Assembly (NCBI GenBank): GCA_020543525.1
Contig: JAHYIO010000036.1
Coordinates: forward strand, 2,232,001 to 2,296,000
Direction: 5' to 3'
DNA length: 64,000 nt
From: Coriolopsis trogii
Taxonomy: Eukaryota; Basidiomycota; Agaricomycetes; Polyporales; Polyporaceae
Below, piece after piece: positions 53,562 to 64,000 of this stretch. Numbering within the stretch: position 1 is the stretch's first letter; the number at the start of each line of letters is the position of its first letter. Position numbers and translations under genes: made by a program. The notes under the pieces are model-generated. The model ran no database searches, was not told the origin of the DNA, and saw nothing but the letters and a program-made list of their open reading frames with translations.

Positions 53562-55742
53562 CTACATTAGACTCTGCAATACACCCTGCACAACCTCTTC
53601 CTGCCTCGCAAGCCAAAGTCCGAAAGCGGGCGTCCGCAGCCACCGCTCGTAGAACTCACGTTGCTTCGCGGTGCTCTTGAACGGGAGAGGCGATCCGTGG
53701 GCCTTGAGAGACGCGAAGAATGCTGCGTCATGGAACGGCTTCAGTCTCGCCGGGGCGGTGAGGTTGGAACGGGACTCGCTAGGAGTGGGTATAAGGGTTT
53801 GGAGGTATCGCTGGAGCGGAACGAGCAACGCCGTCGTTCGTGATGTGAAGTGCCGACGGAGTGCTTCAGATGCGTCGCGCTCTGACGATTACCGTTGAGC
53901 AACGTGAGCGATCCTTACACGAGAGGGAGTGTACATACTGGCCTGTTCTGACCCCTGGCATGCTTGTTCGAGCTGCTTCATGAGTGTACGGTCTCGAGAC
54001 GTGTATCGCTTATGCGTGGTTTTCCAGCCAGGCGTAGGCCCAATCGCAACGCCGTTTTGCGGACTCTGCTTCTCCACCGTCCTTTGGAACGAGAACGAAT
54101 ATCAGCACTAGTTCCGGCGCCCAGACACGCACGGCGAGTTGACCTACGTATATGGCCGACCGAGGCTGAGTATATGCGGCCAATGCTTACATGCCCTTTC
54201 AAAGAATGGATTGGTTACACCAAGCAGCAAACCGGCTTTAGGCGGACGTGGGTTGACCAGAGCGGTATGATCTGCATCATGGATAGTGAAGAAGGGGCGA
54301 AAGTCGCCTGAAAGTGGTATCTACACCGTAGTAAGGTAAACGTCAATGACCAGACCGCAACGATGTACTTACTGGCCGTAGTAGATCTCGTAGCCACCAG
54401 ACGGATGCACTCGTCATCGCCGGTGACGGTCCAAACACAAGAATGGGTTCGCTGAGAACTACACATTCCCAAATAGACCACAAGTGAGTGACAACTGCTT
54501 CAAAGTGACCCAGTATTGGTGGGTCTGAAGGGCATATGGATGCCAGAAGCTATTGCAAATGTTGTTGTCAACTCAGAGATGAATTTAGGCAACTAATTGG
54601 GCACTGACCTGGACGTCTGTCTCATTCATACGACAAGGCGGTACGGCCGACATGGATTGCTGTGTCTCGATCGCCTCTGGGATCTCTGCATGAATAACAG
54701 ACCCCAGGAAACCGAGCTCGACATGGGTCCCAGGTGTAGGAGGTGGCCTTCTTTTCCGTCCATCAGCAGATAGACTTGACAGGTGGGAAATGTCTGACGT
54801 ACCAACTAGCGATATTATGGCATGTCGCCTCAAGCATAGGCCCGCCATGACTCATAAAGGACGGAGTGAGTTTAGAGATGAGGGTATAGAATAAGGAGGG
54901 GTATGCAAGGGGCGTCAAGATCACAATTGATGTCTGCGGATGGGGATTCAATGGGAAGCAAGAGCGACGATGACAATTGAACGAACTTGTTGGTATCCAC
55001 GTTTCGAACTAGCATCTCTCGTCCTGGTGAAGCAGGAGAAGCCGTAGAGAAAGCCGTCCACAGTCGTCGGCCTGGGAGCACCGACGTCCCATTCTTCACC
55101 CTCCACAGGCTCCCGTGGCCGTATTCGAAATGAGTGGGTTTGTGAACCCTCAAAGTGCGATGAATCCGGGAAGGACGAGAACGCACTACTCATGTTCGTA
55201 AACAGGCGTGCTATTTGTGAGCAAAGTTTTGTATGATACATACATATTCTGTGCCTCTGAATGCGACAGGCTAAGAGGGGGGTATACGCTGGTGATCTTC
55301 GGGCCTACTTCAAGGTCAAAGTTGACTGCGTACCAGTCAATGAAGTCCCACTAAACGTATCACATTGCAAAGAGTACTGACCTGTTACCAAACCCAGAAT
55401 CCATCTCCTCAGGTTTGCTAGTTTCTCGGAACTCATCGCGAGTCCGTCCAAGCTCAGCCTTGTCCGGTGCATCGCGGCATGTGGGAGGCGAGGAAGTGTG
55501 TTCGATCGCGACAACCGTTTCCGGACGAGAAAGTCATCCGGTGGGAGAGACTTCTCTGAAAGATTCGGAGATGACGGCGACTTGAGCTGCCCATTGACAT
55601 CGACGCCGGGGCCAAGACGAGCATTGGTGATATCGGTAGTACTGGAGTCTGTACGTGCCAGTGGGCGCGGGGGGTCCGCAGGCGATTGGGGCGGTAGCGA
55701 GAGATTAGTGAGACCTATATCTACTTCCACAGCATCTTCCAT
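53562..55742 (-). CDS. DENND6-like (FAM116/AFI1-type) DENN-domain protein with probable frame slip
   Basis: Nine exons: 55382-55742, 55244-55325, 54987-55185, 54803-54933, 54609-54747, 54373-54549, 54147-54320, 53939-54071, 53562-53881; 571 aa. The N-terminal 100 residues are Ser/Pro-rich. Conserved blocks follow: VNFDLEVGPKITSVYPPL, AFSSFPDSSHFEGSQTHSFR, DGFLYGFSCFTR, SLFYTLISKLTPSF, HGGPMLEATCHNIASW, GTHVELGFLGSVIHAEIP, LWSIWECVVLSEPILVFGPS, GDFRPFFTIHD, GLLLGVTNPFFERACKHW, and a C-terminal YERWLRTPAFGLWL. Family members act as Rab-GEFs in recycling. At 54179-54183 a CCC run (GGG on the coding strand) seems to hold one extra base: dropping it yields HWPHILSLGRP, the family sequence. As sequenced the frame stays open only by shifting the next acceptor. 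Confidence 0.85.
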
Positions 55743-56014
55743 GGGTGGGCAGAGAGTTGTGAGAGGCGATACGTATGGAGTGGACCGAGAAGATGGAGGA
55801 GAAGGGGGGAGGGGAACGCATGAAGGAGACTCGAGAGATTCAGACCCTGTTCAGACCACTCCACACGTGCACGCGACGCGTTCTCCCGTCCCCATCTTCC
55901 GAGCTGCCACCATTGTCTCCCAGAGACGTTGCTATCTCTAACTCAAGGACTTTAAGCCTGCTCAACGTCGCGGACGGTCGTGATCTTCGATACACACGAT
56001 TGTTCCTGCATACA

Positions 56015-58215
56015 ATGGCTGGTGCTAACTACATGGGAGGGAAAAGGTACGCACCTTGACTCTCATCCTGCGCCCTGCGATTCCAGGAATGATACCAATG
56101 CACCTCGCCTCTGCGCCCTTCCCCACAGGAATGCCGCGCGAGCTCGTGCGAAGGACGCGGCAGGAAAGGCGCAACGGATGCACTTCGGCAAGAAACGACT
56201 CGACGTACTCAGGACAGGTTTGAGTAAGAGCGGGGCTGCGAGGCCTGGCAATGTCGCGAAGGACGTCGGGAAGGCGCTGCCAGAGATCCCATTCGCGCAC
56301 GCAAAGCGAGCCCATGCTGAACAAGCGGACGAGTTGCAAAGGGAAAGAGGTTTGGGCGACTTGATGTCTCCTCTGGAGAACCCCAAGCGGCTGTTCCGGT
56401 CGCATGAGGTCTCGAGCTCGAGTTCGTCGAGCCGGCCAAGGATCCTGCGTATTCTAGATATTGAGAATCGTGAGTCTCCCTGCATATAGCCGTGTGGTCG
56501 TGCATATTGAACGCCATTCATTTGCTCGGAGCTGCGGCGCAGCGCGCGAAGGCTGAGAGGATCCTCCAGATGCCTGACTTGCTCGGCTTGTCGACTGGCA
56601 AGCATCGCTCCTCGCTACGGCCACGATTGGGTATCCCAAAGTCGCCTGGGACACCCGCCCAAAGCCGGGAGACAAACTCGTCGCAAGGGGTCGGGCGGAG
56701 CTCCTCCAGTGTCCACCCATCCACGCCGAGGAAGGGTTCCATCTTTGTCCCGCTGGATGGCTACTCGTCTGCTAGGGCCATAACGCGAACAACACAATAC
56801 CTTTCTGAAAGCTACCTCCCGTCACCCACGCAGCCCTCCGACTTCATCCCAATGCATTTGGATAGTAGTCCTGTGGCGAATCTGCAAGACTCGGGCTACG
56901 CTGAGACCTGCCAGAGGACTCAGACCCCTCCTTTATCTGGCTTCGACGACATCAGACCCCCTTACTTTTACGAGCCTGCGCGATTGCACTTTTATCCAAC
57001 CACTGCCGAGAGAAGCCCCTTACGTTCAGCAGAACCGCTGACTCCAATACTACCATCACCTCTCATTCCTCTAACGCAGATGGATAGCGACCAGGATCCA
57101 TTCGAGGGCCCAAATACACCTTCAAGTTGTTCCTCTTCCGGGCTACGGACACCTTGTCTGGACCTCCCATCTCCACTCGCGCACCTGCGCTTTTTGTCTG
57201 ACGTGCCTGATGCGCAAGAAGAACAACAGCTCACTGGCCGCTGGGAGCCGTCGCCGCTCCCGCCCTCAGATTTTTCATGGACTGGGCCTGCTTCGCACTT
57301 GCTCTACTCTGACGACGTGCCTCAAGCAAGCTCCTCTGTCTCTCGCTACTGCGCTGCTGACATCCGACGACCCTTCGGAGATGATGACGGTTTTGCGTCG
57401 CATGGGGCATCTGCATCTGCAGTGGAAGCTCAGCGTTACCCAGCTTTGGATATCGAACAAAATATAGATGTGCAATGGGAGTACCACCGCTTGGCAGATG
57501 TTCTAGGCAACTTGTTTGAAGGTGCTGATCCTTGGAGCGCTCTGGATAGTGTTCTGGCATTACCTCCTTCGGCCTCGCAATGGGGGGAATATCATCAGGA
57601 TTGGCTTGAACAACGTAACGAAGCCGAACGCCATGGAGTGGGGTACACCAGGGAGAGCGAGCCAAGTTCACAGACGTTACTTGACAGCGAGATTCTTGCT
57701 AGCGCTGGATACCAACACTACAGCATCGGATCCTCGTATGAAGAAGACAAACCAGTCTTTCTTGACCCCCCTTCTGCATGCCCTTCCTCTGTGCCCTTGG
57801 TCAGGGCTACTCGTTCGCGGTCAATCTCTCCTTGGCATCCTTCTCTGCACATGCTGGAACCCGGAGTTGTCACTGTAGTCACAGAAACCTGTATCCAGGC
57901 GGAGAACCCGGCGTTGAAATCGCCGGTGGCTGAGGTTGCCGTGCCATGCGGGGATGATCAGGTGCGCTCTACACTGTCCCCTGTATTCTTATCTTACTAA
58001 ACGTCTCACGGTAATGTACTATACTGCAGGATCGGCTTTCGGTCTCTCCGATCGACGGTCGAGATGTCCCAGCATATGGACGTTTCGTGGATTACGTAGA
58101 TAGGAGGTGTGTCGGGCCAACGCAAGAGGGATGTGACGAGGATGAGGACGTGACTATAGACGGACCCTGTCTGTTTGTAGACGAAAACATTTCCGAGCCA
58201 GATGGCGACGATTAG
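56015..58215 (+). CDS. Unknown 662-aa largely disordered protein
   Basis: Four exons: 56015-56046, 56129-56469, 56532-57961, 58030-58215, phases close. It starts MAGANYMGGKRNAARARAKD, a basic, probably helical N terminus that reads like a nucleic-acid or tubulin-binding segment. The rest is Ser/Pro/Asp-rich with many SP/TP sites (LTPILPSPLIP, PNTPSSCSSS, RSRSISPWHP) and one better-ordered stretch (NIDVQWEYHRLADVLGNLFE). No domain is recognised. The acceptor before exon 3 (GGAG) is the weakest choice, taken because the more obvious CGCAG puts a stop in frame. Divergent from the DENND6-like gene with 272 bp between starts. Confidence 0.7.
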
Positions 58216-58592
58216 TCTTGTACAATACTCGTGTTTGTGCATGAGTGTATGATGCTTCGGTAAGGTTCCAACTAAGTACCGCGTATTATGGTGCCGGCAA
58301 GTCAATGCCTGACTTCTGATTGGCTGCTTTCCTCCTCAAAGACGCGAGCAGTCACAGGCACGTCCGGGAGGTCACAAGCTCGCACTGCGCGCGTCTCGCA
58401 GCTTTGGATCCGGTGATCTGAGCGCGTCGGGCATGTCAAGAAACACATGCCTCTTCCCCGCCCCCTTAAGGTCCTCTGTCCCGGGCTTATGCGTTACTAA
58501 ACTCCTCCCTTCTCATTTGCTACCCCCGCATACCCCGCCTTCCTTACACCGGGGTCCTCGTACTTGATCACCACCCGCTACAAGCATCAGCC
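58216..58592. other. Intergenic, promoter of acyl-CoA dehydrogenase fusion
   Basis: 377 bp with pyrimidine-rich stretches approaching the ATG (CTCCTCCCTTCTC at about 58501-58515, ACCACCCGC near 58570). No TATA box noted and no gene. Confidence 0.45.
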
Positions 58593-60757
58593 ATGTCGAA
58601 GGTGTTCACTCGTGAGGAGGTCGCTCAGGTACGTATCTTTGGACTAACGTGATATCTACCTAGACTGACCTGCATGGCCTGTATAGCATAACAAGGAGGA
58701 CGACCTTGTACGTGATCCCGAAGGTCATCCGTAGACTGCTTGCGGGAGGACTGACCTCATGCTCGCCCAGTGGATCATAATTGACGCAAAGGTGTACGAC
58801 GTCACCAAGTTCAAGGGTCTGCACCCGGGTGGTATCTCCGTTTTCTTTGCGGACGACGTCGGTGCGTTGCTCTCTCTCTCTCTGGCCTTCTCCCATTCCC
58901 TCATGCTCCTTGCGTAATCAGCCGGACAGGACGCCACAGAGGCCTTCTACGGTCTGCATCGCCATGAGGTTCTGCTCAAGCCCCAGTACAAACGCCTTCA
59001 GATTGGTGTCGTGAAAGATGAGCAGAGCGTGATCTACTCGAACGTCCCCGGTGAGCTCAGCAAGGTTCCATATGCGGAGCCTCTGGGCCTCACCGAGGGC
59101 TACCACAGCCCATACTACACCGAGGTGTGTGGAAGCATGATGCTCTGCTCGATCCCGGAGTCTGACACGTCATATCCACCAGAGCCATAGGAAATTCCAA
59201 CGTGCCATTCGCAAGTTCGTCGACGAGGTCGTCACACCGGATGCGATTGCCAGGGAAGAGGACGGCAAGCGTCCAAGTCTCAGTGTCATTCAGCAGATGG
59301 CGTAAGTCCTCGTATAGTCTATATCGTGCGCATACAGTCACTCATTCGCGCTCATGCAGCGAAGCTGGAGTCCTGGCCATGACGATGGGCCCAGGCAAGC
59401 ACCTCAAAGGCCGGACGTTGCTCGGTGGTGTCATCAAGCCCGAAGAGGTACGCAGTCAATGATGTCACTCTCGCGATGTTGTCTCGTTGACGAGTTCCTG
59501 TAGTTCGACCGCTTCCATGAGCTCATTCTCGATCAAGAGATGACACGTCCCAGCTGCCGTGGCTACCGCGACGGTCAGAACTCCGGTGCTACTATCGGCC
59601 TCCCCCCTGTCATCCACTTTGGGCGCCCGGAGCTTCGTGATCGTGTTGTTGAAGAAGTTCTGTCGGGCAAGAAGTTCATGTCACTCGCGATCTCGGAGGC
59701 GTTTGCAGGCTCGGACGTGGCCAACTTGAGGACAACAGCGAAGAAGACGGAGGACGGAAAGTATTGGATCATTAACGGCACCAAGAAGTGGATCACGAAC
59801 GGCACGTTCTCCGACTAGTGAGCCGTTTCTGCTACGATCATCAGTTAACCATGCTCACATGTTCGCTCCAGCTTCACTGTGGGTTGCAAGACAGACAAGG
59901 GCTTGACCGTCATCTTTGTTGAGCGCGGCGAGGGTGTCGAGACGAAGGCCATCAAGACGTCGTACTCGTCAACCGCAGGCACGGCCTACATCACCTTCGA
60001 AAACGTCAAGGTGCCCGTCGAGAACACCCTTGGCCCAGAGGGCGGAGGAGTCTTTGTGATCCTGAGCAACTTCAACCACGAGCGTTGGGCGATGTGCTGC
60101 AGCGGGTCGCGCAATATGCGTGTGATCGTCGAGGAGTGCTTGAAGTGGGTCAACCAGCGGAAGGCGTTCGGCAAGCCCTTGCACGCGCAGCCTGTCATCC
60201 GCGCGAAGCTCGCGGACATGATCGCGAAGACGGAGGCTGCCCAGCACTGGCTGGAGAACATCACGTACCAAATGCAACACATGGACTACAAGCAGCAGGC
60301 GCAGCTGTTGGCCGGGTAGGTGTCTTGCACTGTCATTCCGTGCATGGAGCGCCGGACTATTTCTGATTTCGATGAATTTGGGAATATACAGGCCTATTGC
60401 GCTGTTGAAGATGTACATCACGCGTTCCGCCCAGGACGTTGCGCGTGATGCTGTCCAAATCTTCGGTGGTCGTGGAATCACGAAGACAGGCATGGGGAAG
60501 CACATTGAGCACGTACGTTCTAGACGCTGTCATTTGCATCCGTTGAAGACGCTGACCACATCTGCGCTTCCAGTATCACCGGACCGTGCCCTTTGACGCT
60601 ATCCTTGGTGGAGGTGAGTAATTTAGATGTTGAGACGCTGAATCGTGTTCATAACTAACGCCTTCCTTGGCGCTCGTGTTATGTAGCGGAAGACGTCTTG
60701 GGCGACTTGGGTGTGCGGCAGGCCATTAAGTACATGCCGAAGAATGCGAAACTATAG
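58593..60757 (+). CDS. Cytochrome b5 - acyl-CoA dehydrogenase fusion
   Basis: Eleven exons: 58593-58628, 58687-58707, 58771-58861, 58922-59124, 59183-59301, 59360-59447, 59504-59817, 59872-60315, 60392-60512, 60574-60613, 60687-60757; 515 aa, phases close. Residues 1-75 form a cytochrome b5 domain: FTREEVAQHN, WIIIDAKVYDVTKF, heme His in LHPGG near 36 and the second His in GLHRHE near 61. An acyl-CoA dehydrogenase follows with FAD and substrate motifs LAISEAFAGSDVANLRTTA, WIINGTKKWITNG, FNHERWAM, NQRKAFGKPL and IFGGRGIT. It probably oxidises an acyl-CoA using FAD, with the heme passing electrons. This architecture occurs in fungi; the substrate is unknown. No mitochondrial targeting peptide is visible; the C-terminal KNAKL is a weak peroxisomal-type tail at best. 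Confidence 0.92.
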
Positions 60758-61575
60758 AGGGTTTCCTCCATAGAGATCTGTGCGCGTCTTACATACTTTA
60801 CTTCAGTGTACACTACATCCTGCATAAACTCATTGTGTGAGGCACTGTCGTCGGAGTGGCAGACTCAGCCGGTGTAAACATCATCCAAATACAAGCTTCT
60901 CTCTTGTTACCACAGGCACAGCACAGGAGAAGGGGGCTGTGAGATTCGACCTGAAATGAATCTCACGAATCTGAGTGCAATCTCCTTACGACCGCCCAGT
61001 TCTACGACGGCGGGCACCTGAGCCTGAGGCACGCCCAGAACGGAACAGCGATCGGTGCTTAGTCATTGTAGGCGCCAAAGAAGCGCAAACAAGGTGTCGA
61101 TGGGCGCCCGTCGCGTCGTTTTGTGCCGAAGCTCTCGAACGTCCTCTCTCCCAACCTTCTTGTCCTTCGACCCCCATCAACGCTCGCTCCGACCCTTCTC
61201 TCTCGCTCTCTGTACACGTCGACAGCCGCCTAGGTATCTTTGCCGGCGCACGCAAGACTGTTTCTGCACTGTAAACTCTGGACTGGGGAGGTGTCGGTAG
61301 AGACTGTCTCACACCTGTAACAATACTTGTAAGAACATGCCACTGCGTGGTGCTCATCCGTTTGTCATCTCATGTCCTGTATCTGACCACATATCCTGTC
61401 CTGTTACGCTCCCTGCTGCCTGTACCGTCGGTACAACACATTCACAGAACGAAGAATATTGTGTTCCCGCATAACCTTTTACCGCCTGCCCTACACTCTG
61501 CAGCGTCGACTCTGCACGCGCATATACGCCCCCCTTCAAGCGAACATTCATATCTGAGCTTCAATTGTCGTCAAT
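60758..61575. other. Intergenic, upstream of RRM gene
   Basis: 818 bp. CT-rich runs at about 61155-61215 and 61380-61540 precede the RRM start and probably mark its promoter and 5' leader. No gene recognised. Confidence 0.45.
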
Positions 61576-63166
61576 ATGCCTCCTGCCGACGACGATTTCG
61601 ACATTTACGGCGAAGATGACGGCTTCAGCACCGTGAAGGCCGAAGAGGTGAGTGACGTCGCTTTGGGTGGCACCCATCGAGGAGAGGCGTGTGGCTTATC
61701 TCCGCGCTGTGAAATAGGGCCAAGATGAGTACCAAGTGTCGACAGACGACAAGGGTACGTCCGAGACCGCGCCCTCGCACTCGCCCGTGGTGGGCGAGAA
61801 GCGGCTGAGGGAGGAAGACGACTCGGAGCAGCAAGAAGACGCCCGTGACACCAGTGGCACCAAGTCCGAGGCATCGACGACCCCCGCGCCATCGGGACCG
61901 CAGAACGGCAGCGTGTACACCGGCGGTGGCAGCGGCCAGGCGAATGGCACCGTTCCCGCCGGGATGGGGGCGGGTGGCGGCGCTGGCGGCGGAGGCCAGG
62001 ACGCGCTGTACATTGGGGATCTGCAATGGGTCTGTACTCTCTTGTGCTTTTCCTGCCATGTATGCGGTATCTCTGAGACGATCGGATGTATGCGCTCTGC
62101 GCTCGGTTTCTTTTCTTTTCTTCTTACAGTGGACGACTGATGAGGACTTGCGGCAAGTCGCGATCAACTTGGGTGTCAACATCGACCACAAGGACATCAC
62201 TTTTTCTGAGCATAAGGTGAACGGGAAGAGCAAAGGGTGAGTAACCTTGTACGCTTTGGATGACTGACTATATGCGCTGTTTTGTGAGAGCTGTGCTAAG
62301 GATTGCTTGTGTAGCATCGCATATATCGAGTGCCATAGCGCAGAAAACGCGACCATTCTCAAGAACTGGTTCGACAACAAGTGCGTACTCGACGAGCCAT
62401 TCGATGAAGAGACCGTTAACATGTAGTGTCGGGTAGCGACTTCCAAAACCGTCGAGCAACGGCGACCTACACTAGCGCAGCAAATGGAAATCCGTTCCGG
62501 ACACTTCCTAAAGGTACGTCGACACGCAAGCCTTCACGCGCGTACGGAATCGTAACCGTCCTCTTGCCACTAGAACCTCCCCCGCGTGAACAACGGTACC
62601 AGAATAACATGCAAGGAGGAAACATGGGCCGTGGTGGAGGCAACTTCCGCGGGAACATGGCCGGCGGTGGCGGGGGGATGGGGGGCATGAACCCGATGAT
62701 GAACAACCCGATGCGGGGCGGGATGATGGGCGGCGGGATGCGGGGAGGGATGCCGAACATGATGAACAACTTTGGTATGAACAACTTCGGCATGGGGACC
62801 GGCTTCGTCGGGAACAACATGGGCGGCTTCGCTGGCGGACGCGGGGGCGGGATGATCCCCCAGGGCCCTCGCGGGGGCATGATGGCGGGCGGGGGCGGGT
62901 TTGGGGGACGCGGGGGCGGGATGATGGGCGGCATGGGTACGACAGCTTGAGCTTCCGTCTCTGTCTGTGGATGTGCATGTTGACTCGCGCTCTGTCACCG
63001 CGTTTTCCTTGTAGGGATGGGCATGATGGGCATGGGCGGCCGCGGCGGCTTCTCGGGCGTCCAGGGCCACTTCAACCCCGCCTTCATGCAGGCCGGCGGC
63101 GGGGGCGGAGGCCAGTTCGGGCAGGACGGCCCACGGAAACGGTTCAAGATGGAGGAGAGCGGATGA
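61576..63166 (+). CDS. CFIm68/CPSF6-like RRM protein with Gly/Met-rich tail
   Basis: Seven exons: 61576-61647, 61718-62029, 62130-62236, 62315-62380, 62437-62513, 62574-62936, 63015-63166; 382 aa, phases close. The acidic N terminus ([17 protein letters not shown]) resembles the start of cleavage factor Im large subunits. The single RRM at about 120-200 has RNP2-like LYIGDLQW then [19 protein letters not shown]1-like GKSKGIAYIEC, and [15 protein letters not shown]. Residues from 215 on are Gly/Met/Asn/Arg-rich ([18 protein letters not shown] and similar), ending with a basic nuclear-signal-like [11 protein letters not shown]. The likely role is pre-mRNA 3' end processing and poly(A)-site choice in the nucleus. 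Confidence 0.85.
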
Positions 63167-63868
63167 TCGCGGCGTCCTTCACGTCTGACGTCTGTCACTT
63201 CACCCTGCTCTCAATGTCTGGACTGTCATACGCCAGAACCGGTACGCACCTCGCATATATCACCAGTTATATTGTACCACTCTTCGCCCCGTTCCCGCTA
63301 CGCTTCTCACCCGGCCTAATACTGCAATACTCATCACAAATACTCCTGCCCAATCCGTACTACCTTCCCTCACCGTCTCCCTATTTCCTCTGTCCCCTGT
63401 CGCGCTTCGTCACCATGTTCTGCTGTCGCCCGTTGTCCTCGTTCATGTAGTATACGGCTTGCTATCGGATCGCCCTGTGCCATGCATCTCACGCCGTATC
63501 GCCAACGGAGCAAGCCCGATACAGCGGCACAAGACCAATGGATCATACTACATTCGACATGTACAAAGCGTGATGGTGGAAGTGCGATTGCCTAGCGTCT
63601 ACAGTGCAAGTGTGGTTGTATACGAATATCCGGTGAACGGAAATCAGCGATGGAGGTGAGGACGTGCGATGCGGAAACGATGAGCACGGGCAGAGAAGAT
63701 TGTACAGAATCAAGAACATAGTGCGAGCAGTAACATGCGGAACATGGACGGGTTAAAACGAGGCATGGTGTAACATACGTACAAAATCATCAGACAACCC
63801 TGAGGTCAGAACGACATGGATGAAGCTACGAGGATCACCCACTGGTAAGTGTATTCTGATAACTGCGT
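63167..63868. other. Intergenic between convergent genes
   Basis: About 700 bp holding the 3' regions of the RRM gene (plus) and the edge gene (minus). Pyrimidine-rich at 63290-63400. No gene recognised. Confidence 0.5.
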
Positions 63869-64000
63869 TCAGTGATGGCCCCGTTTCTCCTTCTCCTTCT
63901 TCCGCCGCCGCTTCTCCTCCTCGTGCCGGCGTTCTTCCTCCAGTGCCCGCTCGTCTTCCTCCTTCGCGATGCGCATGCTACGGCCCGACACAACGCGATG
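63869..64000 (-). CDS. 3' end of a gene encoding a highly charged C terminus (partial)
   Basis: 44 codons are open from the window edge to a TGA at 63869-63871 on the minus strand. The peptide runs RIAKEEDERALEEERRH... through KRRRKKEKEKRGHH, an alternating Glu/Arg/Lys helix as in many RNA-processing or ribosome-biogenesis proteins. The rest lies beyond the window, so neither start nor family can be given. Confidence 0.55.
   Translation of the reverse strand, partial: HRVVSGRSMRIAKEEDERALEEERRHEEEKRRRKKEKEKRGHH

Noticed and set aside
56541..56542. The CGCAG acceptor for exon 3 of the 662-aa unknown
   Set aside because: It puts a stop codon in frame two codons later; the GGAG acceptor at 56531 closes phase.

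Overview
The window is fungal nuclear DNA, most likely from an agaricomycete basidiomycete. Host genes carry many 40-130 nt GT-AG introns and two 10-17 nt microexons, and they encode eukaryotic families (LAMMER kinase, MYST acetyltransferase, fused single-chain urease, Mim1/TOM13, DENND6, CFIm68-like RRM). Splice sites below were placed by reading frames across GT/GC...AG junctions and checking that phases close; they are predictions without transcript support.

Left block (1-18295): a cluster of four near-identical Helitron copies. A (1-3545, +) is a 5' part, B (3546-6193, -) a 3' part, C (6194 to about 12652, -) is almost complete, and D (about 12736-18295, +) has an intact 3' end but no 5' end. 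C and D each encode a complete Rep/PIF1-helicase transposase. My model starts upstream of the long open frame through a 49-nt intron, giving 1678 aa. Only D shows the canonical 3' end: a GTGGC-AAA-GCCAC hairpin, 10 nt, then CTAG followed by T. B and C are both cut inside that hairpin, and D begins in a 65-bp fold-back inverted repeat.

Right block (18296-64000): single-copy host genes. In order they are LAMMER kinase (-) and, divergently, a PHD-MYST acetyltransferase (+); a small Cys-rich protein (-) and, divergently, a DUF1295 membrane protein (+); a thioredoxin-fold protein (+); a 3.9 kb stretch without a convincing gene; a thaumatin-like secreted protein (-) whose reading frame does not close; a 197-aa unknown (-); urease (+) with two probable GC-AG introns; a 2.9 kb gap; a 344-aa unknown (-); an MFS transporter (+); an intron-containing tRNA-Ser(GCU); MIM1/TOM13 (+); DENND6-like protein (-) with a probable 1-nt insertion, divergent from a 662-aa unknown (+); a cytochrome b5/acyl-CoA dehydrogenase fusion (+); a CFIm68-like RRM protein (+); and the 3' end of a charged protein running off the right edge (-).

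The host genes form no pathway cluster; they look like ordinary housekeeping neighbours. The unusual part is the rearranged Helitron array. It could be a real product of Helitron replication and repair or partly an assembly artefact, and two single-base frame breaks in otherwise intact host genes make base-level assembly quality worth checking as well.
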